Both the position numbers and the translations under genes were made by a program. From Favolaschia claudopus (Eukaryota > Basidiomycota > Agaricomycetes > Agaricales > Mycenaceae): 64,000 bases of DNA. Under the pieces are notes generated by a model that was given only the letters and a program-made list of their open reading frames with translations, was not told where the DNA came from and ran no database searches. The stretch covers positions 372,001 through 436,000 of the forward strand of contig JAWWNJ010000126.1 of NCBI GenBank assembly GCA_037176885.1, given 5' to 3'. Below are positions 46,901-57,300 of this stretch, piece after piece (positions within the stretch are counted from its first letter, which is position 1; every line of letters begins with the position of its first letter).

Positions 46901-47043
46901 ATCTGGTGAAGCTACATGCTGCCTCTTACCCCGCTCGGGATGAGCAGGGCAATGCTGTCGAGCCGCTTACTCTCGAAGACGCTCTCGACGATTGGATGTT
47001 AACGCAAATTGTCACGGCGATCGGTGATTTGACTGTTCTATAA
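43934..47043 (+). pseudogene. HECT-like ubiquitin-ligase-related gene of a mobile element, frameshifted
   Basis: A multi-exon gene. Exon 1 encodes a Ser/Ala/Pro-rich N-terminus (MADFSALQGTLTAIAATLQQ). An acidic middle reads DDEDENMPDV, and the C-terminal half has HECT-like blocks: VEREVVHALYRSFAQRPEKY, LRELKILGAVLMLMLLHGMA, HVFLVEWYPVLSLLIDDW. Near the end FRSCLRSAWLPLSHLVKL could hold the catalytic Cys of a C-lobe. Assignment to HECT is by pattern, not search. The reading frame is broken at a G5 run (45766-45770), where the frame of LHEDGTLLSTG stops and VEREVV continues in another frame. Another likely break lies between 44850 and 44960. One intron near 46380 uses a GC donor (GAG|GCAAGT). 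It is followed by an unknown gene and an integrase gene, which together look like one element. It is either a decayed copy or has sequencing errors. Confidence 0.6.
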
Positions 47044-48595
47044 ATTGTGAGTTCGTTCCACCTTATCCTTTTTCTGCCTGACTTCCTCTCAGGTTCAGCT
47101 GGCGTCAATACATCGGCGGAGTGATATCTTCGCTCTTTCGTTTGAATACCCTTTCCATTCCCATTCCTTTTGATATTTTTCCACCAAGACGTTCACTATG
47201 ATCCTTTTAATATATCTAATCTGCCAAGAAATCCTTACCACCACATTGTACATTCACTCTCTATTCGTATTCCCTTGACTCGGTAAAGCCATTGACCCTC
47301 TCTACTCCATCTACCATCCGTTCTTTTAATCCTCACTCCTGCATTCACATTCTGTTCTTACGCTCATTTCGACGTGATTGCCCGGGATGATATTTCGACC
47401 GTTACTGCATGTATTTGCTTGTCATGTGAGACACTAGAGTCTTAGACTGCTAATCAAGTATAGTTTATGCTACCTGCCTGATCGAAATTCGTCGCGCGAG
47501 CATCTGAGCAAACCACTCATCAGTTTCCCTGATCACAAATTGAAATCACTGGAATATCATATACCAACCTCCCTCTTTCACTCTCCAATTCTCATCTATA
47601 TACCATTAGCTTCCTACTCCCAAGCTCATGTCTCCTTTGCCTCAACAACACAATCGGCGCGAAGGAGTTGAACCGTGGGAGTGTTATCCGATGGCATCAA
47701 TTCACTACAACTCAACTTTTGGCGATTCATTCCTTGCTCCCAATTCCTGGGGAAAGTCGGCAGAAGGCATATTCCTTATTCATATGCTCCAGATCTATCT
47801 GATCTCCGCTTTTAGCCAACCCTAGAGGACTGCTGCCGGGCAGATCTTCGTGCAGACTCTCTGTTGCGGTTCAGCCAACGAGTTATATTTTATATCAGCT
47901 GCTTCTCAGTCACGTTTAAAACATTCAATCTTAAGGTCTAAGTAAGTACTAAGACGTACCTGTTTGTTGTGCGTTCCTCGGGTATCCGAGAAAGTCCGAC
48001 TTTGTCTTTGTTTGGCGGGGTTCAAACAAAACCATCGCTGGGGCGATGAATTTCGGAGCTCACGCCGGTTCCAATTTTTTTTGGATGTATGTGTGTATTA
48101 GACATATTGCAAAACGCGAAGAAGCCCCAGAGCATCAGATTTCGCGAGTGTAGAACTGTTTTTCGGGCGGGGTGATGATCGGCCATCTGCAAACATTTGA
48201 CATGGAGTATATCAGCATTTGTCGATGAAAACTGGCTAGAATCATTTTTCATGCACTCTCCCATGTATTCTCTGTCATTCTTGAAGTATCTGAGTTCAGG
48301 TTACCTGGAACATTCAAACCTAATAACCCGAAAGTTATTCCGCCTCAATGTTCTCACGGTCTGGCCGCAAAGTCAAATGCATTCGACGGTTGCGCACAAC
48401 TTCCAATCCTCATTTCTGTCAAGATGTCATACGCGGCGCTGGCAATTGACTCATGTGGCCCGCGAAAGAGAGGGTTATTACGCCATGAAACTCGTCAAAA
48501 TGGTGTGTTGATCGAGAGTTCACACTGCGAACGTTGAAGCGAAGTCTCGAAGACATTCCAGCCACTGGAACACTGGAAACAGATATTAATTTGAT
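47044..48595. other. Internal spacer of the element, no gene seen
   Basis: About 1.55 kb between the 3' ends of the HECT-like gene and the unknown minus-strand gene. The short frame 48022-48264 and others show no domain. CTCAT/CATTC-type pyrimidine-rich sequence dominates 47150-47630. Confidence 0.4.
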
Positions 48596-50094
48596 CTAAT
48601 GGAGCTCGTCCGACACCGTATATTTATCTCGAAACGCTGCAGTCCCTATTTTCTTCAGCATTTGCTCGTGAACAAGACTGGCCGCGGCTTTCTCGAACTC
48701 GTCGGAGGAGTGAGGATTCGGCTCCAGCTCATTTGCAAGGGCGGGTAGAGACAGAAGGTATTTCGCACCCAGCCAGATCTGATAGGTCTCGAAATCTGCA
48801 TCGTCTTCGCCTAGTCCAACATAAGTTCTAGTAATCATTGTGCAGATAATGAAACGCACCTGGTGATGTCCCTTTCCAAGAGCGCTCAGTCACTGTTTTG
48901 AGTGCGGAATAGAGGCGGGATTTATTGATGAATGTGTGAAAGCGCCAGTCGCAGGCCCGCACTACATGTTTGTAACTGAGCTGAATGGACACTGATGAAC
49001 GCAATTGTTGCGGTAGTTCAGGATCAACCACTGGCCCATCAAACCCCAACGTCTCGAGAAGGCGATCCATGGAGTGATATTGAGAGATCTTACACTTCAG
49101 GGTGGTGTTTGTGGTGAACTGAGCGTCGCGCAGAAGCCGAACGAGCCCGTCCTTTTGGGCAACACGCGACAGCGATTCATATGCTGTGCACATTGATGGA
49201 GAGCGACCCCGCCTAAAGGGTCGCGGTGGGACAGGGGGTTCGTGAGGCTCTTCGACGCCAAAACCTGGGTTGCCAATCGGTGCTTCGAATGTTCCGAATG
49301 AACTTTGAGCCATGGGAAATTCGCGAAAGAGTGCATCAGGGTCATTGCCATAGAGTACGACGTTGCCAGCGCCGTTGTGAAGTAGCTGTGATGACAGGGA
49401 TGGATGAGGCGATGAGCGCAAGGAGTCAGATCCTGAATTAGAAGAGATGTCGTCGAAGAGGGCAATGAGTGGGTCAGGTATTGTAACGAGGAGAATGAAG
49501 CAAGATTCCGGGTATACGCCAGTCGGCTTCCAGGATTCGAAAAATTCGGTAGCTGCTTTGCTTGATGGCGGCGACGCGGCCAGAACCTCCAGAGTACCCT
49601 GAAACTCGCCTGCTGGGGGGAAGATATCGCCGAGGGACATCCGTTCCTCTGCCTCGTTTAAAGACATCAACTGACGAAACACGGCAGATGGTGTTTGCCA
49701 CTCCATACCCGGACCAAAGTCCAGTGTGCGAGTGGTGAAGAGGGTAATTTGTGACCCAGCATCACCAGTAATGAAATCCCGGACGAGTGAATGATTCGCG
49801 CGGAAGCTTGGATCGCAACTCCACCTACGCAGATCCGAAAGAAGTCCTGCCACTGTTATAGACAAGACATTGTGGCGGAGAGTCAACCTTCCAGGAGGAA
49901 CAGGGATCCCGTAGAATGTTTGGAATACAGGGGGAAGACCCGTCTGGTCGATGCGAAGGTGACAGCTGATTTTTTGAGGCAGAAGTAGTAGACGCTCGGA
50001 GTTTTCTGTTGATAAGTTTAGATTAAGTTGAGCCTACAGATCCTTCTCTGTTCGCACCTGTAGGTTCCTGATCCCCGTTCGCGGCATGAGCCAT
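48596..50094 (-). CDS. Unknown 465-aa protein of the HECT/integrase element
   Basis: Three exons, 50094-50058, 50005-48860 and 48810-48596, join in phase to 465 residues without any break, unlike both neighbours. The start is MAHAANGDQEPTENSERLLL; then QTFYGIPVPPGRLTLRHNVL, a Pro/Arg-rich middle (EPPVPPRPFRRGRSP) and a C-terminus with TYQIWLGAKYLLSLP. I recognise no domain: no Cys/His finger, no nuclease triad, no membrane span. The gene lies head to head with the integrase, only 121 bases apart, so both may share one promoter and be expressed together. Its conservation here, with the flanking genes frameshifted, hints at a role worth studying, such as regulation or accessory DNA binding. That is inference. 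Confidence 0.72.
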
Positions 50095-50215
50095 CTTGCG
50101 GCCTTCGAAGACGACGGGAGGTCTGGCGACGCGCGTTCTTGTTTGATGGGTGATTGTGTGACTTCATTCGGGAATCAAATGTCACACACACACTTCCGCT
50201 TTCTCTTTCACCTTC
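50095..50215. promoter_or_regulatory. Candidate bidirectional promoter
   Basis: Only 121 bases separate the ATG of the minus-strand unknown gene (50094) from the ATG of the integrase gene (50216). The space holds a CACACACACAC run (50183-50193) and pyrimidine-rich TTTCTCTTTCACCTTC just before the integrase ATG. No classical TATA box is evident. Confidence 0.45.
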
Positions 50216-52117
50216 ATGGCCGCAAACTCAGACGCTCATCAGGAACTGCTCGAGGCTTTCCGCACTCACTACGAGAGATTCCGAACAAATGTCGCAGACC
50301 TAGTCTATAACTCAACCGATGCTGTGGTAATTGCTCGGCTCGGAGACGACCTGGATGAATTCGCACAAATGGTGCAGGAGGTGCGCAGACATTTGCAATC
50401 TGTGCGCTGACTCGGACTCAATTATATGAAATAGCACCGCGGAATATTCGATCCATCGGAGCTCGACATTCTGCAAGTCAGTATTGCGGCCATGCAGACT
50501 GACATTCAGCTACAATATCGTGACGCAATCGACGCATCCCACCATGGACGTCCCACAATCATTCAAGAGGTCCCTACAGGCGGTCGGGGACGCCCAAGAA
50601 TTGTGATTGATCCGGATTTCCTTCGCTGGGCATATACACAACGAACGACTGCAAGCATTCACCGATTTCTTGGGGTGAGTCGGGATACTGTGCGCCGAGC
50701 TCTCCTCGAATACGGCATTGTTACACCGCAAGCGGACCCTTTTCCTGATGCCATGCCTCTTCCTGAACCGCCCATCGAAATTGATCCCGAAGCCGATCCA
50801 AACTCTGACGAAATTCTGGAGCCCGAGATGGACATTCCCGCTGTGCTTCCAGCTGACCTCGAGCAACTTGCTCAGCCTTCCATTGTTTCCTTCACTGGCC
50901 CTCTTTCTCTGATCTCTGACGACGAACTGGACCTCCTTGTGAGCCGATTGCGATCGCATTTTCGGCGTGCTGGTCTTGCCATGCTTGATGGCATGTTGAG
51001 GCGGCTTGGCCACCGGGTTCCGCGCCAGCGAATTCGACAGTGCTTGCTCCGGATAGATCCTGTTCGCCGAATATTTGAACGGATTCGAATCCGACGTCGA
51101 ATTATTCCGTTCCTGGACCGAATTCCCTTTGGCATCACGACGGCCAGCATGGTAAGTCTTTTCTTTTTATGTGACACCGTGCCTCACAGTCTTTTCAGGT
51201 CTTATCCGGTGGGGAATTGTTATTCACGGCTTCATCGACGGCTATTCCCGCTTGATCACTGGTTTGCGAGCTAGCAATAATAATCGAGCGGAAACCGTAC
51301 TAGACCTTTTTCTGGCGGCGTGTCGAGAGTATGGTATCCCGTCTCGATTGCGAGGTGACCATGGGACGGAAAATTTGTATGTCGCTGCGTGGATGGAACT
51401 CCATCGTGGCCTGCGTCGTGGATCATATATTTGGGGGCGGTCAGTGGTTATTTCCTACCAGTAACGTTTCTCTAATCATGATAAAATGTCAGGAGCGTTC
51501 ATAATGTTCGTATCGAACGGCTTTGGGTGGATGTTACTGCCCAAGTCGGTGCGACTTGGCACGAACGATTTACAGTTTTCGAAATTCGTCATGGGCTTGA
51601 TATCAACAACCGGAATCATATTTGGTTGTTGCACTTTCTGTTCCTCTCAACCATCAATAGCCAGCTCGCATTTTTCGCCCAGTCCTGGAATCAGCATCGC
51701 ATTCAAATTCGCCGTGGCCCAAACCGCTCCCCCGCCGACATGTTTGTTTTTGATATGCTCGTTAATGGTGTCCGAGGGAACCAGCTTCCGCAGGACGAAA
51801 TGAGCGAGGAGGAGTTGGAGGTCTATGGGATTGATTGGGAGGGGCTTCGGGATGAGGCGCTACTCGACTCGCAGCGGTCAAATAACCCTTCGGCAGAGGG
51901 AGCAACATCCTGGGTTGGTCGGATTGGTCCTCCTGCTCTTGCTGATCTCAGCAGTGTTGTCGTCGAACCGCCCCCGGGAACGCTAACAGAGGAGCAGGTG
52001 CAAATCCTTTTCCAGAATATTAATTATCTGATTGGAAGCGCCGAAGACGAGGATTGTATTGTACTCTGGACTCTAGCACTTTCTCATGTACGCGCTATAC
52101 ACCCCAATTTGTTTTAA
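50216..52117 (+). pseudogene. DDE integrase-core transposase-like gene, frameshifted
   Basis: The N-terminal part has a helix-rich start (ATG 50216), then a helix-turn-helix-like stretch FLGVSRDTVRRALLEYGI, an acidic linker, and an integrase-type core. Core blocks are SLWHHDGQH (first Asp) spliced to LIRWGIVIHGFIDGYSRLIT, then RLRGDHGTEN (second Asp) and, after an intron, NVRIERLWVDV (Glu), matching the D-D-35-E order of retroviral/IS3-type integrases. The tail is acidic. At about 51100 (CGTCGAATTATTCC) the frame shifts by one base: upstream RIRIRRR is in one frame, while NYSVPGPNSLWHHDGQHG follows in another. This suggests a lost A. Known relatives are integrase-core genes spread in mushrooms and animals, possibly of the IS3EU type. 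The copy is probably inactive unless the shift is a sequencing error. Confidence 0.72.
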
Positions 52118-52970
52118 TTGCGCTCAAGCTTCAGATTATCATTTGTTTCTTGACAAACTACAAAGATAGAGAGAACCAGAGGATGAGAGGGGCGGTTTGA
52201 ACTGTAATTAATCAATGAATTTGAGGCGGACAACAATCTTGATTCAACATTAGTCGGTTCTTTGAACCGATTCGATTCCGTCCAATAGAATATATATCTG
52301 AGTAGGGAAAGATGGAAATGCTGAGCCTGATGTAGCTTTTCAAGCCAGATATCCTTGTAATCATAATAGTCCTGCATTACAATCGACAATGGTCGACTGA
52401 AGTAGGTCGAGTGTTGGTTTGATTTGGTCAAACCATTGATCTGACGAAGATCAAGCCGGGTCTGATCCCTACTGATCCAACTGATGGTTCAATTTCTCTT
52501 TCAGGCGCAAGACCGATTGAACGCCGGAAGTACAAACCTTGTCCATAAAGTACATTTTGTACTACAGGATGTGGTATGTCCATCTTACAAACGGAGCACG
52601 AGCCCAAACTACAAACCTGGGCACAAATACCGAGTACGAAGTTAGAAAACATGTACAAACCTCGACCACGGCACGGGCCGAGCACGTCCTTGCCGCGACC
52701 ACGTCCTTGGAGCAAGAAGCACGCTATTTTTCGTCGAAAAAAGATTTTATATCGGAGTGATGGACGGCGGCGTTCGAGAGGTGAGGCGGGTGGTAGTCGG
52801 CGTCGGGTGACTCGACGTCGAGCGGCTGCGTGAGTTACCTTAAGAATGAGTTAGGAAAAGCAGGGAGACGCACCTTGACAACCAGCAACGGCGGCGTTTC
52901 CGTCGCGCAGAATCGTCGCGAGCTGTGGAAAAGGTCAGACAAGAAGAAAGGATAAGGTGGCGACACACCT
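52118..52970. other. Right flank of the HECT/integrase element
   Basis: No gene. TACAAACCT occurs three times (52531, 52610, 52654) and CGACCACG twice (52663, 52696). The latter is the inverse of CGTGGTCG at 43363. They may be subterminal repeats of the element, although no clear terminal inverted repeat or target-site duplication could be fixed. Confidence 0.4.
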
Positions 52971-53280
52971 TTGCGTTGATAAAGCTCTCCATCTGCTGCA
53001 CCATTTCGATGGGCATCAGCGCCTGCGTGCCCTTGGGAATGGGGTACCCGAGAAGGACGGTGTCCCGCGTCGTGTCGCGGGTGACGGCGGCGGCGGTGGG
53101 CGAGCAGCGGAGGATCTCGTACATGACTGCAGAGAGATAGGAGAGGTTGGCTTCCGGCGAAGGTGGGCAGGCGGGGAGGTTGGTGAGGAGCTCGGCGCGG
53201 AGTTTGCGCTGGACGTCGGGGTGCTTGCAGAGCAAGTCAACATCAGAGAAGACACGCGTCGTCGCAGGGATGTCGGCGTC
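52971..53280 (-). pseudogene. Cytochrome P450 fragment
   Basis: The minus strand encodes HPDVQRKLRAELLTNLPACP, then YLSAVMYEILRCSPTAAAVT with the helix-K ExxR (EILR), then DTVLLGYPIPKGTQALMPIE and MVQQMESFINAK. This is the region between helix I and the beta-2 sheet of a P450. The helix-I AGxxT motif before it is degenerate and no PERF or heme loop follows within 500 bases, so it is a truncated remnant, unrelated in detail to the P450 at 276. It lies between two mobile-type segments, which may explain the truncation. Confidence 0.7.
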
Positions 53281-53470
53281 GTGGTCGGCGGGATCGGGAC
53301 GAGCACGCGGCGAGTGTTGTTCTGTTGCGGCCGCGTAGGGGTTTGGTTTTCGTCGTTGGTGTTGATGAGGATGGCTTAGTGCTAGGCGGCGCGGGAACAA
53401 AAAGCCAATCTTTTTCTCGCACCAATAAATTCTCTCTTATCCATCTACCACCACCACCACGACCCACAGC

Positions 53471-54112
53471 ATGCCTCTGTACTCTCGACCTGTCATCCCT
53501 GGCTACCCCCAGCGGCCCCCGGTTCCGGAACACGAGCTCCCTCATTTGCGCAACACTTTGTAGGTCGGCGCGCCGTCCCGAGCTTTACTAACAAATATTA
53601 GCGCTCGTCTTAACGCGGAAGAGCGGGCCAACTACCTGCTGTACTGGAACACGTACCAAGATCGTGATGGCTGGATTTACGCGCTTGCGCAATACCTATT
53701 CGATTGGATGACGGGCGCCTACTATGTGGCGATTAAGTACGGGTTGACCAGCGACCTCGAACGGCGCATGGGGCAGTATGACGATTGCTTCCCTACGACC
53801 TGGTTGTTTGCATGGCCGACGTCCTGCGTGAAGCTGACGGGTGAGTCGAATTTTTTCTTTCGTTCGTTTAACGGATTTGTTTTGTAGAGGCCCTGATTCA
53901 CGCTCGTCTTCGTTCGCGTGGGCTGGCCGTGGGGTCGTTTGCTTGCTGGTGTGGACATTCGCACCGCGAGTTCTTCTGGAGTTGGGGCATTGATGATGTT
54001 TGTCGTGAAGTCGAAGACGCCCTGTACGATACCGCACAGCCGATTTTTAGGTGAGTTGCTTGGATTTCTTGTGAATTCTGACGCACTCACGATTTGTAGA
54101 TACTTGCTTTGA
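53471..54112 (+). CDS. GIY-YIG / T5orf172-like domain protein
   Basis: A 167-residue protein from four exons (53471-53559, 53602-53840, 53888-54050, 54100-54112), all phases matching. The core reads GWIYALAQYL (GIY-like), YVAIKYGLTSDLERRMGQYD (YIG-like plus the conserved Arg), TWLFAWPTSCVKLTEALIHA, and C-x-C-GHSHREFFWSW. This order, including the Glu in TEALIH and the CxCGxxHREFF block, is that of the fungal T5orf172/MUG113 family of GIY-YIG-fold proteins. Such domains are known from phage proteins and fungal genes of unclear role, with nuclease activity assumed from the fold. It sits next to a P450 remnant and a transposase, so it may belong to mobile DNA. Confidence 0.75.
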
Positions 54113-54382
54113 GATTCTTCAGCTGTTTGTTAAGCCTAGTAGTGTAACTATCGTAGACCCAAGTCAGCAATTAAGTCGAAACGAAATGTGTACATACATA
54201 CCGTGTTCGTACATAGCCGCAATAAATTGGGTTTTATCTTGCAGTCCTGCGTGATTCGTGAGTCAAGTCAGATTTTCAGCTGGACTATACCTCGGGTTTA
54301 TACAGTCGGACGCGTGGGCTCATCAAGCTGGCGGTTACAAGGAAAAATGAAATCGAATAAAATCATGTATGTATCAAGTAAA
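54113..54382. other. Spacer, no gene seen
   Basis: Converging 3' ends of the GIY-YIG-like gene and the Tnp2 transposase gene; AT-rich, no recognised signal. Confidence 0.4.
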
Positions 54383-57300
54383 CTAGCTAGTAGAAAGATC
54401 TAAAACGGCACAACGACCATCCGTGAAATTATACCGAGCGTAATGAGCAGTTACGTCGTAAAGCGGGACTACATCGAAAATGTCGCTCATCTTAGAAGAA
54501 TAGGTATATGCCGGAAACAAAGGTCGATAACGCGCGAAGGGGTCGCGCATCCCCTTTTCCATTGGTGCTTGACGGCGGATCTCGAATTTTACCTCTTCTC
54601 CGACAGACAGAATTCGTTGGATACTCCCGGGGATGGCCTGACGGGAGTTGCGCGGGTAATAGAAAACGAGACTATTGCCTCGGTGCGTGCTTGCACGGGC
54701 GAACGTGACGCCGTTTCGTTTGTAGAGGGCACGCTCGCCGTCTGACGCGAGCGGAGGGGAATCGGAGGGAGCATTGTATGCTGGAAAAGACTTCTCGAAG
54801 AGAACCTTCAGCTCTTGGAAGACTGCCGGACAGCTGGGTCGGCGCAACCATCGGCGTATGCTGGCTCTGCGCATGAAAGATCTGGATAGCGTGGCTTCAA
54901 GTTCTCCACCGATATGATTGTTGGTGTTAATTCTCTCAAGAAATCCAATGACGCGTTCGAAGGGAAAGGTCCACCATGAGATAACAGGACCAAAAAGAAG
55001 GAGGAAGTCATATATGTGAAAGGCCATGTGCACATTAGGTCGCATAGCATGGGAGCGAGTGTGGGGATGAATAGTCTCAAGGCCGTCGACCCATCTCTTG
55101 AGGAGGTTACGGTAGGTGCTTGCACGTTGACGCGTCATCGTGTACCGACAAACGAGGATAACAGCCGAGAACAGCGCCATTGAATGGTCCAGGATCTCAA
55201 GCAATCGAAGCGACTGCTCTGACGGGTCGAAATCGCCCCATATGAGAATGAGGGCGAGCGGTATATAGATGGTGGCGAGGATCCGCCATTCAGCGGCCTT
55301 GATCGTGCCCGCATTGCTGTCACCATAAGTGCTTGGAACCGAACCGACCCACCCTGGCGTGTCGGTCTTAGCGATGACATGCTGGATGAAGTGGATATTT
55401 GCGAGGTTTATAGAGCGGGGAATGTATGTGCCGCTGCTGGCAGGCATGGTGCGACGCTAAGGACAGTCACAGTCAGTATCAGTTATGCAGATGGAAAATA
55501 TATACTTACCCAAGCCAGAAGTTTGTCGCAGCAAAGTTTTTTCGACCCGGTGTTCGCCATGTCTAGCCCAAGTGAAAAGACGACCCACCGAAGCGGCTGG
55601 TGGTTGTTTTTCATCAAATGCTTGTGCATCTGCTCATCCGACAGAGCTGGTACAAACTTTGGATCGGGTGCATCGGGCATTACCACATCTTCGTCGTCCG
55701 CTTCGTCCATACCAGGGTCGTCGTCGTCGTCGTCGTCTTCTTCGAGAATCGGTTGAACGAGTTTGTGCTGGATGGTGCGTATCATGGGTAGCTCCCTCTT
55801 CTCATTTTTCAAAAAGGCCACACGAGGACATTTCGTGGTATCGTACTCCGGCCAGTCGTACTCGAAGGCGGCACCCATGGTCTCTTTACGCTTAGCTAAT
55901 TTGGAATCGATTCGCAGTACCCGACGACAATGGTGATGGACGAGGCCTTCGAATATACAATGCATCGAGTCGACGACGGCCATCCGAGTGGGGTCCCAAT
56001 AAGGGAGACGCCAGAACTCTGACCACCGCACACCATACCGGGTGAAGATCGCATCGCGAGCAGCTTTCGACGGAGCATCTCGCCACGCATATGCTTGAGC
56101 TCGTAGAGTCGCGACGTCGCGTCGCCTCCAAACGTTAAAGTCCGTGTTATACATCGTTTTGATACCGTGGCAGTCGCAGACTGAACAGTAGTCGTGTGAG
56201 GTGGCAGCTGCCATACCCTGGGCTTTTCGTGTAGCGGGAAGATCATTGACGTTCATTACGATTGCTATGTCGACACTGCGACCAGAGCTATGGAGAGCGG
56301 TACGTGAAAGGCGGAAGCCCCGCTCCCATGCCAAGACAAACTTGTCGATGAGAGGGCGGAAGTAGTTATCGATCTGGTCGTGATTGGGCTCGCTAGGTCC
56401 CAGAATGATGCTCAGCCACATGAACTCTGGGCGGTAGCGGATTTCCTCGCTGAGATTGAGATTGACGACGGCCAGAATGCCGATTGAGTTGTGATTGCCC
56501 CGTTTCCTCGTCCCATCCGGATTGAAGAAGTCCAGCATCACCTGAAAGGCGAGTCGCAGCCGACCATCCCGTTGTATGAACAGCTTGTCAGGAACAGGGC
56601 CCGGAAAGCTGCGAAGAAACGCAGCCTCGAATACGTTGTTGACTCGCTCTTCCGAGACGGGCGCGTTGGGGTCCTTTGAGAGGGCGTCACGAACCGCCGC
56701 CAAGGCATCGTCGCAAGCTGCCTCGCACATTCGTTCCACGTCTGCGTCAGATAGCATCGCCGCGATGTAGTCCACAAAGGAGGTGAATACAAAGGGCTTG
56801 ATGGGCCGCATTTTTCCTTGACGCAACTCGAGGAGAGGAGCTCCGCACGCAGTGCGCGGGCCCCGGTCAGGATATATCCAGCCTTGACACATTTCGGGGT
56901 ACGAGGGTTCGTCTGTAAGCCGGTTCTCTACTGGGTCGTGCGCGTGATGGCAAGATGGACAGATAGCGATGATAGTGGTGGCAGGGTCAATCTTGAATCT
57001 CCGGAGTGCTGCTTCCAAGGACGTAGGAAGTTGCTTGAGAACATGTTCTTGGGTCGTACTGGCCTGCTTCTTTCCCGGCGAACATATCGACATCGTGGAC
57101 TGGATTATGATATTGACGAAAGCGACGATGAAATCCGTAGATACGGTGCTGATGCCAATGACGATGTGACATATTACTGCAAGGAGAATCGAGAGTTGTG
57201 CGACGAGGCTGTACTTGGCGATAGGATCCTCGAAATGATGCGCTAAATAATTGTTCAGTTAGGAAACATAAGAGTAGGATTAAAACGACATACCAGCATC

